Assembly (NCBI GenBank): GCA_020637755.1
Contig: JACKJW010000018.1
Location: forward strand, 1-50,351
Direction: 5' to 3'
DNA length: 50,351 nucleotides
Origin: Brucellaceae bacterium
Lineage (GTDB): Bacteria; Pseudomonadota; Alphaproteobacteria; Rhizobiales; Rhizobiaceae
Each line of letters opens with the position of its first letter. The first letter of the stretch is position 1. Shown here one piece after another: positions 1-8,775 of this stretch. The notes under the pieces were generated by a model. The model was given only the letters and a program-made list of their open reading frames with translations. It ran no database searches and had not been told where the DNA came from. Made by a program: the position numbers and the translations under genes.

Positions 1-611
1 AAAAGGCGCTTGTGGGAGGCCGTGGCGTGGCGCAGCGGCGGATGGTGGATCATCACCACACGGTAAAGCCCGCGCGCCCCGGCATCGGCGAGCATTGTCT
101 CAAGCCGCATCGCCTGCTTCTCGCGGAAATAGCCGGTGGCCATGAACGGCGCCGTTGCACGGGCCGACGAGACGCCGACAATCGCGACCTGGCCGCGCAC
201 CCGCATATAGGGAAAGGCCTTGCCGCCGGCTGGTGCGTTGGCACCATCGCCCGTCATCCAGGGCGACCAGGCGCGGCACGCCTTGTCGAGCGCGCCCGGC
301 ACATAGGCGTCGTGATTACCGGGTATGACGGAGATGTCACGGCCGGGGCCGAACCCTTCCAGCCAGAGCCTGGCCGTTTCGATCTCGGTGTCCAGCGCAA
401 GGTTGACGAGGTCACCGGTCAGCGCAATGTGATCCGGCGCATGGGCCGCGATGTCGGCACAGACGCGCGACAGCGTGTCCTCCCCCAGATGGCGGCGGCG
501 GTTGCGGTGCCAATTGATGTAACCGGTGATACGCTTGGAGGCGAGGTCGCGGTAGCGGACCTCGGGCAGGGGACCCAGATGGATGTCGGAGAGATGGGCA
601 AGGCGGAACAT
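1..611 (-). CDS. Metallophosphoesterase family phosphohydrolase (3' end outside window)
   Basis: The reading frame opens with ATG at 611 and runs off the left edge without a stop, so the C-terminus is missing. The calcineurin-like motifs are visible in order: DIH near residues 9-11, GDLVN near 66-70, GNHD near 98-101, and MIHHPP close to the window edge, which supplies late metal-binding histidines. These support a two-metal phosphoesterase acting in the cytoplasm on an unknown phosphodiester or phosphomonoester. The Nudix gene at 675 is divergent, so the space between holds both 5' ends. An overlapping plus-strand frame at 12-623 has no recognisable protein features and is treated as a shadow. 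Confidence 0.85.
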   Translation of the reverse strand, partial: MFRLAHLSDIHLGPLPEVRYRDLASKRITGYINWHRNRRRHLGEDTLSRVCADIAAHAPDHIALTGDLVNLALDTEIETARLWLEGFGPGRDISVIPGNHDAYVPGALDKACRAWSPWMTGDGANAPAGGKAFPYMRVRGQVAIVGVSSARATAPFMATGYFREKQAMRLETMLADAGARGLYRVVMIHHPPLRHATASHKRL

Positions 612-674
612 GGCTTTTCTTAGTGCATTTCGGCGGACAGGCGAAGGGCCGGATTGGTCCGGGGGAGAGCGATC

Positions 675-1148
675 TTGACGGGTTCCGGGCGAACGCGCTT
701 CAGGGTGCGCCTGTTCCACCTCTATTTCCTGCTGCGCCGTGCCGCGACGCTGGGCGTGCGGGTCATCGTGCATGAGCGCAGCACTGGCAGCGTCTTCCTG
801 ATCCGCCACACCTATGTGCCGGGCTGGCATCTGCCGGGCGGCGGGGTCGAGACCGGGGAGGCGGCGGGCATGGCGCTGGCGCGCGAACTGGAGGAGGAGG
901 GCAATATCCGCCTTGAGGACGAGCCACGGCTTGTCAGTTTCCATTACAATCGCACGGCCAGCCGGCGCGATCATGTCGCGCTCTATCTGGTGGAGGCGTT
1001 CAGGCAGACGGCGCCGAAGCAACCCGACCGGGAAATCGCTGAAGCCGGGTTTTTCCTGCTCGATGCGCTGCCTGAGGGGACGACCCGGGCGACGCGGGAG
1101 CGGCTGGCGGAGGTTTTCGGGGGCCGGCCACCGTCGCCCGAATGGTGA
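675..1148 (+). CDS. Nudix hydrolase
   Basis: A 157-residue Nudix protein, predicted to cleave a nucleoside diphosphate linked to another group; the substrate cannot be told. The Nudix box is clear (GGGVETGE, then RELEEEGNI); it ends EEGNI where the textbook box has EExG, a variant I associate with alphaproteobacterial members. WHLPGGG precedes it. I chose TTG at 675 because GGGGGAGAG lies 5-7 bases upstream; TTG at 654 in the same frame would add seven residues and has no such site. It converges on the yqjG-like gene with only three bases between the stops. Confidence 0.8.
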   Translation: MTGSGRTRFRVRLFHLYFLLRRAATLGVRVIVHERSTGSVFLIRHTYVPGWHLPGGGVETGEAAGMALARELEEEGNIRLEDEPRLVSFHYNRTASRRDHVALYLVEAFRQTAPKQPDREIAEAGFFLLDALPEGTTRATRERLAEVFGGRPPSPEW

Positions 1149-1151
1149 GTG

Positions 1152-2132
1152 TCAGCCCAGACGCGCGCGGTCATGCGATGCATCGAGGTCGAGTGCCGGA
1201 CCCTTGGGTACGATGCGTGTCGGATTGATCATGTGGTGCGAGGCGTAATAGTGGCCCTTGATGTGGGTGAAGTCGCAGGTTTCGGCCACGCCGGGCGTCT
1301 GGTAAAGGTCGCGCAGATAGTTTGACAGACTATGATAGTCAGCTATGCGTCGCAGATTGCACTTGAAATGGCCGACATAGACCGGATCGAAGCGCAGGAG
1401 CGTGGTGAAGAGGCGCCAATCGGCTTCCGTCTGGCGTTCGCCCGCCAGCCAGCGCTGATTGGATAGCAGGCTGTCAAGCCAGTCGAGTGTCTCGAACAGG
1501 GCATCGAAGGCCTCGTCATAGGCCTCCTGCGAGGTGGCAAAGCCTGCGCGATAGACGCCATTGTTGACCGTTTCATAGATCCGGTCATTCAGCGCGTCGA
1601 TTTCGGTCCGCAACGCCTCCGGATAATAGTCCGTGTCCGCTTCCGTGAAGGCGTCGAAGGCCGAGTTGAGCATGCGGATGATCTCGGAGCTCTCATTGGA
1701 GACGATGGTGCCGCGCTTATTGTCCCAGAGCACCGGCACGGTGACCCGCCCGGAATAGTCCGGCACCGCGCGCGTGTAGACCTCATGCAGGAAGGACGCG
1801 CCATGCAGACTGTCGCCGGTTGCGCCGTCGCGCTTCTCGAAGGTCCAGCCGTCCTTGCCCATGAACCAATCGACTACATCCACTGAAATGACGGATTCCA
1901 GCTTCTTCAGCTTGCGGAAGATCAGCGTTCGGTGCGCCCAGGGACAGGCGAGCGAGACATAGAGATGGTAGCGCCCCGGTTCCGCAGCAAAGCCGCCTTC
2001 GCCCGATGGGCCCGGTCTGCCGTCAGCAGTCACCCAGTTGCGCAGCTTGGCCGCCTGGCGTTCAAAGTGTCCGCCGGATGCCCCGGTGTCGTACCAGGTG
2101 TCCTGCCATTTTCCGTCGACGAGTAGCCCCAT
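1152..2132 (-). CDS. yqjG: Glutathionyl-hydroquinone reductase (Xi-class glutathione transferase, YqjG/EcmB type)
   Basis: This 326-residue protein matches the Xi-class glutathione transferases that reduce glutathionyl-hydroquinones, releasing glutathione and the hydroquinone. The catalytic cysteine is Cys63 in the motif ACPWAHR, the position seen in E. coli YqjG. The thioredoxin-like N-terminal part continues with VPVLWD and NESSEIIRML, where glutathione is held, and an all-helical C-terminal half follows. Length is normal for the family. The start ATG at 2132 gives the expected N-terminus (MGLLVDGKW). It is alone on its strand; the next gene upstream is the divergent acetyltransferase across about 260 bases. 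Confidence 0.92.
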   Translation of the reverse strand: MGLLVDGKWQDTWYDTGASGGHFERQAAKLRNWVTADGRPGPSGEGGFAAEPGRYHLYVSLACPWAHRTLIFRKLKKLESVISVDVVDWFMGKDGWTFEKRDGATGDSLHGASFLHEVYTRAVPDYSGRVTVPVLWDNKRGTIVSNESSEIIRMLNSAFDAFTEADTDYYPEALRTEIDALNDRIYETVNNGVYRAGFATSQEAYDEAFDALFETLDWLDSLLSNQRWLAGERQTEADWRLFTTLLRFDPVYVGHFKCNLRRIADYHSLSNYLRDLYQTPGVAETCDFTHIKGHYYASHHMINPTRIVPKGPALDLDASHDRARLG

Positions 2133-2390
2133 TGCCTGTCCCCTTTCCCCTCACATCTATGAGGCCTGACGGCAAAGGGAAGGGGCAAGACATGTGAACA
2201 CTGCGTCCGTGCTCCGGATTGACCGTGACAAGCAGGCTTTACAGGGCGCGGCGATTTCGATAGCGAAAGGGCGCACAAGGAACCCCGAGCGATGATCCGC
2301 ATCAACCGACGACGAGCACGCGCCCTTTGAGGGCCATGAACCGGCAGGCCCGCGCCTGCCCTGCTGCTTGACGAACGGACGGTTTTTCCG
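2133..2390. other. Intergenic region with two inverted repeats
   Basis: Between the divergent yqjG-like and acetyltransferase genes. A 9-base arm AAAGGGCGC (2266-2274) is matched by GCGCCCTTT (2320-2328), enclosing about 45 bases. Closer to the acetyltransferase, GGCAGGC (2343-2349) and GCCTGCC (2354-2360) can form a 7-bp hairpin with a 4-base loop. I see no convincing open frame here. The arms may be leader or terminator-like RNA structure, but nothing identifies a known RNA family. Confidence 0.35.
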
Positions 2391-2897
2391 ATGCAACCCA
2401 CCGACATTGCCTATCTGCCTGAGACGGCAGCCCATGATGCTGCCATCGAGACCATCAATGCCGAGGCCTTCGGCCCGGGCCGCTTTGCGCGCGCCGCCTA
2501 CAAGATCCGCGAAGGCGGTCCGCACGACATGGGCCTTTCCTTCGTGGCGGTGCTGGGTGGGGCGGTCATCGGCTCGGTGCGGATGACACCGATTGCCGCC
2601 GGTCAGGGGCGCGGCCATCTGCTCGGCCCGCTGGCCGTGACGCCGGCCTGGAAAAGCAAGGGCCTCGGGCGCAAGCTGGTGGCGCTGGCGCTGGAGGCCG
2701 CGCAGGCGGCAGGCTCGGGCGTGGTGGTACTGGTGGGCGACGAGCCCTATTACGGGCCGCTCGGCTTCAAGCGCGTGCCCTATGGCCAGATGGAAATGCC
2801 GCGCCCGGTCGATCCGAACCGCCTGCTGGCCGCCGAGCTGGTGCCGGGCGCAACCGCGATGATGCGCGGGCCGGTTCTCCACGCATCCAGGGCGTGA
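2391..2897 (+). CDS. GNAT family N-acetyltransferase (YhbS-like)
   Basis: A single-domain 168-residue GNAT acetyltransferase, predicted to move an acetyl group from acetyl-CoA to an amine of unknown identity. The acetyl-CoA binding segment is visible as GPLAVTPAWKSKGLGRKLV near residues 78-97 (the Q/RxxGxG/A region, here KSKGLG), followed by VVVLVGDEPYYGPLGF, a strand and loop typical of the YhbS/COG3153 group. Start at ATG 2391. It converges on the YghU-type gene with a 2-base gap. No neighbour indicates the substrate. Confidence 0.85.
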   Translation: MQPTDIAYLPETAAHDAAIETINAEAFGPGRFARAAYKIREGGPHDMGLSFVAVLGGAVIGSVRMTPIAAGQGRGHLLGPLAVTPAWKSKGLGRKLVALALEAAQAAGSGVVVLVGDEPYYGPLGFKRVPYGQMEMPRPVDPNRLLAAELVPGATAMMRGPVLHASRA

Positions 2898-2899
2898 CC

Positions 2900-3781
2900 T
2901 CAGCCCTTGGCGGCGTCCAGCTTGTCCTGTGTCCTCAAATCGAAATCCGTGGCGTCGTGGCGCTCGTGAAGCTGGTCCTCGGGTTTGCCGAAGGCGCGGT
3001 TCACCTTGCGGCCGCGTTGGACCGCGGGGCGCTGCCAGATCTCCTGCTGCCAGCGGATCACATGGGTGTAGGTGTGCGCCTCGATGAAAGTGGCTGAATC
3101 GTCGTAGATCAGCCCGGCGACGAGGTTGCCGTACCAGGGCCAGATGGCCATGTCGGCTATGGAGTAGTCATCGCCCGCCATGAACCGGTTGCCCGCCAGA
3201 TGCCGGTCGAGGACATCGAGCTGGCGCTTGATCTCCATGGTGAAGCGGTCGATCGCATATTCGATCTTGAAGGGCGCATAGGCATAGAAGTGGCCAAAGC
3301 CGCCGCCGAGATAGGGCGCGGCCCCCATCTGCCAGAACAGCCAGTTGAGCGCTTGTGTGCGTGCCGAGTGTTCCTTTGGCAGGAAGGCACTGAATTTTTC
3401 GGCGAGGTAAAGCAGGATGGAACCGGATTCAAAGACGCGGACCGGCTCTGCGCCCGACCAGTCGACAAGGGCCGGAATTTTCGAGTTGGGGTTGGCGGCC
3501 ACGAAGCCCGATGAAAACTGGTCGCCCTCGTTGATGCGGATCAGCCAGGCGTCATATTCGGCGCCCGTGTGGCCTGCTGCGAGCAGTTCCTCCAGCATGA
3601 TCGTCACTTTCACGCCGTTGGGCGTGGCCAGCGAATAAAGCTGGAGCGGATGCTTGCCGACGGGCAGGTCCTTGTCGTGTGTCGGTCCGGCAATGGGCCG
3701 GTTGATCGAGGCGAAGCGGCCGCCATTCTCCTTGTTCCAGCTCCACACCTTTGGCGGGACATAGGTTTCCGGCTGGTTCAT
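2900..3781 (-). CDS. yghU: Glutathione-dependent disulfide-bond oxidoreductase (YghU family)
   Basis: A 293-residue Nu-class glutathione transferase. Members use two glutathione molecules and act as disulfide reductases and peroxidases. Support: the long N-terminal extension before the thioredoxin fold (YVPPKVWSWNKENGGRFA), then LYSLATPNGVKVTIMLEEL, NPNSKIPAL and VFESGSILLYLAEK, the classic glutathione-binding loop. The ATG at 3781 is preceded by AGGAGG at good spacing; the frame stays open further upstream but without family similarity. With the YqjG-type enzyme 0.8 kb away this puts two glutathione-dependent quinone/thiol enzymes in one neighbourhood, although they are not co-transcribed. 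Confidence 0.9.
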   Translation of the reverse strand: MNQPETYVPPKVWSWNKENGGRFASINRPIAGPTHDKDLPVGKHPLQLYSLATPNGVKVTIMLEELLAAGHTGAEYDAWLIRINEGDQFSSGFVAANPNSKIPALVDWSGAEPVRVFESGSILLYLAEKFSAFLPKEHSARTQALNWLFWQMGAAPYLGGGFGHFYAYAPFKIEYAIDRFTMEIKRQLDVLDRHLAGNRFMAGDDYSIADMAIWPWYGNLVAGLIYDDSATFIEAHTYTHVIRWQQEIWQRPAVQRGRKVNRAFGKPEDQLHERHDATDFDLRTQDKLDAAKG

Positions 3782-3881
3782 GGCGCATTCCTCCTGTCGG
3801 GTCGTGCCCAACAGGTAGCAGGACGGTGCGCGAAGGGAAGTCAAAAAGCCGTGCGCGCGGGAACCGGTTGGGCTCCTCGCG

Positions 3882-5948
3882 CTAACGCCCTTCGCGCCAC
3901 CACATGGAGCCGAAGGCAGCGAGCAAAAGCGCAAGGCCGAGGAAACCGGAAAACAGCGGCAGGCGGTTGACCGATTTCAGGACGGTCTCGCCGGTCTGGC
4001 GCAGGCCTGCCCAATCGCGCCCGGCGGCCGGCGCATTGGCGCGAACCGGCACGATGCCCGGCAGGCCTTCGCCGGACAATCGACGGAGCGTGCCACCGGC
4101 TTCCTTTACCACGGGCTCAAGCTTTTCTGCCGTCGAGACGGTCCCGGTGAATTCCGGCGCATTGACCGGGCCGACGTGGGCGAGTGCTGTCTTGTCGCCA
4201 TTGGCGACCTGATAAAGGCCAATCTCGTCGCCCTCATAGGTGCCGGAGAAAATGCCGGGCGAGGATTGCGCAAGCTCCACCTCGGCGGTCTTGCCGGAGG
4301 GCAGGATGACGGTTGCCTTGCCGGCACTGTCGCCCATGGTCTGGCGGCGGATATCCAGCCGCATGCCGCGGCCTTCGGCCGTCAGGCGTTCCTCTTCCAG
4401 TTCCGGCTCGCGCATCAGCCAGTGGGCGATGCGGCGGTAGAGGGAGACATGCGGGCCGCCGCCCTCGAAGCCGCGCGCCCAGAGCCAGCCCTGGTCGGAC
4501 AGAAGCTGGCCGACACGGCCTTCGCCGTAGCGGTTGAGAATGAGGAGCGGGTTTTGGCCGATGCCGCGCATCACCACGTCACCCTTTGGCGCGCGGGTCG
4601 AGACCTGCCGGAACCAGCGGCTCCAGGCGGGCGGCTCGCTGGCCGAGCCCTCCAGCCCGCGTGTCACCGGATGGCGCTGGCCCTGTTCGGTCAGGCGGGG
4701 ATAGAACGCCTGCTCCACCACCTCGCCGGTCGGCATGGCGGGCAGGGCGGGCATCAGCGGTGTCTGGGCGATGGTCTGCTCGCCGGCATATTCCGGCCCG
4801 GCTGCGATCAGCAGCGCGCCGCCCTTTTCCACATATTGGGCGATGTAGTCGTAATAGAGCACCGGCAGCACGTCGCGGTGCTGGTACCGGTCGAAGATGA
4901 TCAGGTCGAAATCGTCGATCTTCTCAACGAAGAGTTCGCGGGTGGGGAAGGCGATGAGCGACAATTCGTTGATCGGCGTACCGTCCTGCTTTTCGGGCGG
5001 GCGCAGGATGGTGAAATGCACGAGGTCCACCGAGGCATCGGATTTCAGCAGGTTGCGCCAGGTGCGCTCGCCCGCATGGGGCTCGCCGGAGACCAGCAGC
5101 ACACGCAGGTTCTCGCGGATGCCGTCGACCTGCGCCACGGCGCGATTGTTTGTGGTGGTGATCTCACGCGGGTCGCGGGGGATCGACAGTTCCACGATGT
5201 TGCGCCCGCCGGTCGGCACGGTGATTTCAAGCGGCATGGTTTCGCCTGCAGGTGCGCGCTCCACGCTCACCAGCTCGCCGTTGACGCGCACCTCGACATC
5301 CAGCGTCTCGCCGGTGACACCGGTTTCCAGCACCTTGTAGGTCATTTGCAGCGGCTTGCCGGCAATGCCGAAGCGCGGAGCCTGCTCGAACAGGATGCGG
5401 CGGTCGAATTCGTTCGCCTCGCCGGTCAGCAGCGCATGCAGCGGCGCATTGAACCCGGTTGCGGCGAGCTTTTCGGGCACGTCATGCACCTGGCCGTCGG
5501 TGATGAGGAAGGCCCCGGCCACGCGGGACGGCGGCACATCGGAAACGAGTGCCGACAGTGCGGCGAAGAGGCGCGTCTCCACCCGCTCGCCGGCGGTGTC
5601 GCCGCGTCCGGCCTCGGCCACGCGCACCTCGAAGCTGTCGAAGCGCGCCAGCCGCGCCTTGAGCCCTTCCAGCGCCGCGTCGGCCTGCTTCGTGCGCTCA
5701 CCGAGTTCCTGGCTCTGCGAGCGGTCGACCACGATGGCGACGACGCTTTTGACCGGATCGCGCTCCTCGTCCAGCAGCACCGGGTTGGCCAGTGCCAGGG
5801 CGGCGGCGGCAATGGCGCCCGCGCGCAGTCCCGCGCCACGCCGCTTCGTGAGGATGCCGGCCAAGGCGAGCGCGGCGAGCGGGACGAGCAGCAATGCCAG
5901 CCACAGCGGCGGCAGCAGCGGCTCGAAGGAGAGCGACAGGGTCATCAT
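3882..5948 (-). CDS. Membrane-anchored vWA / glutamine-amidotransferase-like protein of the MoxR locus
   Basis: 688 residues. Two hydrophobic helices lie near the N-terminus (about 12-32 and 43-58), followed by VVAIVVDRSQSQ with a DxSxS metal-site motif (Asp75, Ser77, Ser79) as in von Willebrand A domains. A middle region with LRVLLVSGEPHAGERTW and DFDLIIFDRY resembles the class-I amidotransferase-like fold seen in COG5426 proteins, without an obvious catalytic cysteine. A last helix ends the protein (about 662-682). It is the terminal gene of the operon MoxR - DUF58 - DUF4159 - this gene, 16 bases after its neighbour. Likely a cell-envelope partner of the MoxR chaperone ATPase; the real function is unknown. 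Confidence 0.75.
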   Translation of the reverse strand: MMTLSLSFEPLLPPLWLALLLVPLAALALAGILTKRRGAGLRAGAIAAAALALANPVLLDEERDPVKSVVAIVVDRSQSQELGERTKQADAALEGLKARLARFDSFEVRVAEAGRGDTAGERVETRLFAALSALVSDVPPSRVAGAFLITDGQVHDVPEKLAATGFNAPLHALLTGEANEFDRRILFEQAPRFGIAGKPLQMTYKVLETGVTGETLDVEVRVNGELVSVERAPAGETMPLEITVPTGGRNIVELSIPRDPREITTTNNRAVAQVDGIRENLRVLLVSGEPHAGERTWRNLLKSDASVDLVHFTILRPPEKQDGTPINELSLIAFPTRELFVEKIDDFDLIIFDRYQHRDVLPVLYYDYIAQYVEKGGALLIAAGPEYAGEQTIAQTPLMPALPAMPTGEVVEQAFYPRLTEQGQRHPVTRGLEGSASEPPAWSRWFRQVSTRAPKGDVVMRGIGQNPLLILNRYGEGRVGQLLSDQGWLWARGFEGGGPHVSLYRRIAHWLMREPELEEERLTAEGRGMRLDIRRQTMGDSAGKATVILPSGKTAEVELAQSSPGIFSGTYEGDEIGLYQVANGDKTALAHVGPVNAPEFTGTVSTAEKLEPVVKEAGGTLRRLSGEGLPGIVPVRANAPAAGRDWAGLRQTGETVLKSVNRLPLFSGFLGLALLLAAFGSMWWREGR

Positions 5949-5964
5949 GGTTGTGCCCGTCCGC

Positions 5965-8775
5965 TCATTGGCCCAACCGCTCCAGCAGGGCGGGGATGTG
6001 TACCTGGTCGGCCTTGTAGTTGCCGGTCAGCATGTACATCATGATGTTGACACCAGCGCGCAGGGCATAGATGCGCTGAAGCGGGCTGTTCGGTACGGTC
6101 GGCAGGATGTAGTTGCCGTCGGCGCCGATGGCCCAGGCGCCGGCCATGTCGTTGCCGGTGATCAGGATGGGTGAGACGCCGTCGCCTGTGCGCACCGGGC
6201 GCTCGCCCTCGTTGGTGGCGCTCAGCGAGGCTTCCACCCAGAGCGGGCTGGAATTGTAGCGGCCGGGAAAGCCCGACAGGATGAAGAAGGATTTCGTCAG
6301 CACGTGGTCGGCGGGCACCGGCTCCAGCGGCGGCACGTTCATGGCCGAGAGGATCTCGCGCAGGCGCTGGTTGGCGGGCGATGTGCCGCCGAAGCCGGAT
6401 GACAGCGCATCGCGCGTGTCGAACAGCACGGTGCCGCCATTCTTCATGTAGGCATCGATGCGGGCCAGGGAGGCCGTATCGGGCGCGGGGACAGAGGCAT
6501 CGATCGGCCAATAGAGGATCGGGTAGAAGGCGAGTTCATCCTTCGCAATGTCCACGCCCGCGGGTTCACCGGGCTCCAGCGCGGTCTTTTCGATCAGGAA
6601 GCGGTTGAGGCCCGCCAGCCCGGCGCGCGAGACGGAATCGATGCCGCCATTGCCGGTCAGCACATAGGCGATGCGGGTCCTGGTGATGGCGGCAATGGCC
6701 TCGGCATCGCCCGGCCTCGCATCAGAGATGTCCTGTGCGCGGAGCCCGTCCGGCGTCGCGGCCAGCAGGGCGAGTGCGGCGAGACCGGCGGCCATGGCCG
6801 CGCGGCCGCGCCGCGCAAAGGCACCGGACAGGACCAGCATGATGAGGCTGTCGAGCGCCAGAAGGGCGGTGGCAACGGCCAGAAGCGGACCTTTCAGGCG
6901 CGCGGCGGTGGCCGTTCCATAGGCAAGCGTGGTGGCTGACGCAGCAAAGGCGGGACGGGCGAGGGGCGCCAGCACGGCATCGGCCTTGAGCAGATTGTGG
7001 GCGACAACGCCTTCCGCCGACCCGTAGAGGCCGGGCGGATTGTCCAGCGTGACGGCGGGGGCTGCTTGCGTCAGATCGAGCGGGCGGGCATCAGGCGGTG
7101 GCGTGGTCAGGGTTCCGTCCGCACCGATCATCCGGTAGGGCGGCACGGCGACCGGGGCCTGTCCGGCATTGCGCTGCGAGATCGCACCCTGGTTGCGCGA
7201 GAATTGCACGATCCGCCGCAGCATTTCCACGAATGAACCGGTGATCGGCAGGTTGGACCATGTGGCCTCCGGCGTCACATGGAAGAGCACAAGCGTTCCC
7301 TGTCCGCGCGGTGCGCCGGTGACGAGCGGCGTCCCGTCACCCAGCGCCGCCCAGGTGCGCTCCACGATGTCGGGATCGGGTTCGGCCAGTACCTGCCGGG
7401 TCACGGTCACATCCTGGGGCGCCGGCAGGCCGGCAAATCCCCCGGTTTCCGGCAGGCTGGTGACTGCCTGCGGTTCGGTCCAGGAGAGTGTACCGCCGAG
7501 CGCGCGCTCTCCGGTGCGCAGGCGAACAGGCAGGAGGCCGTCATCCTCGTTCGCGGCAGCCATGCGCGGTCCGGCAAAGCGCACCAGCGTGCCGCCACCC
7601 TCGACGAATTCCGTGAGTTTCTCACGTGCCTCATCGGGGATGACGCCGACATCGGCCATGACGATGACCGCGGGTTTCTGCTCGATCAGTTCGGCAATGG
7701 CCGTGTCAAGTTCGGGCTTGGCCGGTTCCACGACGTCGGCAAATTCGCCGAGGGCGCGGCGGATGTAGAACAGCGGGGAGAGCAGCGGCTGGGCACTGTC
7801 GGCATCAATGGCGGCGAGCAGGCCGACCCGCCGGCGGCGCTGGTTGTCATCCAGAACACGGGTGGCTCCGGCCTGTTTGGCGCCTTCGATGAAGATGTCC
7901 GCGAAATCGTTGCGCAACTCGAAAGGCACCGCAAAGGAGGCGGTGGCGGTTCCGGCGGTGGCGTCAAAAGCGGCTTCGGCTTCGGCAATGCGGCGGCCCT
8001 TGCTGTCCAGGGCTGCGAGCGTGACAAGTTGGGCACCGGTCACGCCCTGCGGACGGATGACGGTAACGTCGAGGCTAGCAGCACCGTTGTTGGCATGGGT
8101 GATGGCGGCAAGGCGGTTCAAGTCCGGCTCGGCCCAGATCACGGATGCGGGCGCCAAGGCGGCCAGCGCGCCGAAGGCCTGTGCGTCGTCGCGGACAGCC
8201 AGGCCGTCGGTCAGCAGTGCCAGTGTTCCACCGGTTGTGCCTTCCATAGCCTTGGCGAGGGCTGCGGCATGGGCGGCGCGATCCACCGGGACCGGACGGG
8301 CAACGGCGGCTGCCAGTCGGTCGCGCGCAGATGCGGCATCGAAGGGACCGGTACCATCGCCGGGTCTTTCCGCTGTCAAGGCGAGGAAGACGCGCTGGTT
8401 CCTGTCGGCTGCCCCTTCGATCAGCGACAGGGCGGCGGCCTTGCGTCCGGCGAAATCCGGGGCGGAAGACCAGCCATTGTCGAGCAGGATGGCCAGGTCA
8501 TCGCCGGTGGCCTTTACCTCACCTTGCGGGTTCCAGACCGGCCCGGCCAGCGCAAGGATCACCAGGGCGGCCATGACGAGGCGCAGCAGGGTCAGCCACC
8601 ACGGGCTCTGGTGCGGCGTCTCCTCGGGTTTCAACACGCGGGCGAGGATTTTAAGGGGCGCGAAGACCTCTTCCTTCGGGCGCGGCGGGGTCATGCGCAG
8701 CAGCCACCAGATCACCGGCAGGGTGACGAGACCGGCCAGCAGCCAGGGCGCGGTGAAGGTGAGGCCGGCCAGCAT
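5965..8775 (-). CDS. BatA-like / DUF4159 domain membrane protein
   Basis: 936 residues. The first 80 residues hold two membrane helices and the pattern of the BatA N-terminal region (FTAPWLLAGLVTLPVIWWLL, then PRPKEE and LLRLVMAALVILALAGP). A vWA-like segment follows, but its metal motif reads DNGWS (residues 99-103), with glycine where DxSxS has the first serine. Further helices lie near residues 625-680, and the C-terminal 220 residues are a DUF4159 domain (ELAFYPILYWPID, GGTVLFDTRD). ATG at 8775 overlaps the DUF58 stop as TGATG, so I prefer it to the TTG one codon upstream. Translation is probably coupled. The role is likely in envelope stress handling with MoxR, by analogy only. Confidence 0.82.
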   Translation of the reverse strand: MLAGLTFTAPWLLAGLVTLPVIWWLLRMTPPRPKEEVFAPLKILARVLKPEETPHQSPWWLTLLRLVMAALVILALAGPVWNPQGEVKATGDDLAILLDNGWSSAPDFAGRKAAALSLIEGAADRNQRVFLALTAERPGDGTGPFDAASARDRLAAAVARPVPVDRAAHAAALAKAMEGTTGGTLALLTDGLAVRDDAQAFGALAALAPASVIWAEPDLNRLAAITHANNGAASLDVTVIRPQGVTGAQLVTLAALDSKGRRIAEAEAAFDATAGTATASFAVPFELRNDFADIFIEGAKQAGATRVLDDNQRRRRVGLLAAIDADSAQPLLSPLFYIRRALGEFADVVEPAKPELDTAIAELIEQKPAVIVMADVGVIPDEAREKLTEFVEGGGTLVRFAGPRMAAANEDDGLLPVRLRTGERALGGTLSWTEPQAVTSLPETGGFAGLPAPQDVTVTRQVLAEPDPDIVERTWAALGDGTPLVTGAPRGQGTLVLFHVTPEATWSNLPITGSFVEMLRRIVQFSRNQGAISQRNAGQAPVAVPPYRMIGADGTLTTPPPDARPLDLTQAAPAVTLDNPPGLYGSAEGVVAHNLLKADAVLAPLARPAFAASATTLAYGTATAARLKGPLLAVATALLALDSLIMLVLSGAFARRGRAAMAAGLAALALLAATPDGLRAQDISDARPGDAEAIAAITRTRIAYVLTGNGGIDSVSRAGLAGLNRFLIEKTALEPGEPAGVDIAKDELAFYPILYWPIDASVPAPDTASLARIDAYMKNGGTVLFDTRDALSSGFGGTSPANQRLREILSAMNVPPLEPVPADHVLTKSFFILSGFPGRYNSSPLWVEASLSATNEGERPVRTGDGVSPILITGNDMAGAWAIGADGNYILPTVPNSPLQRIYALRAGVNIMMYMLTGNYKADQVHIPALLERLGQ

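Noticed and set aside
4176..6044. A 622-codon plus-strand frame over the amidotransferase-like gene
   Set aside because: No recognisable motif and no ribosome site; the minus-strand protein has helices, DxSxS and operon context.
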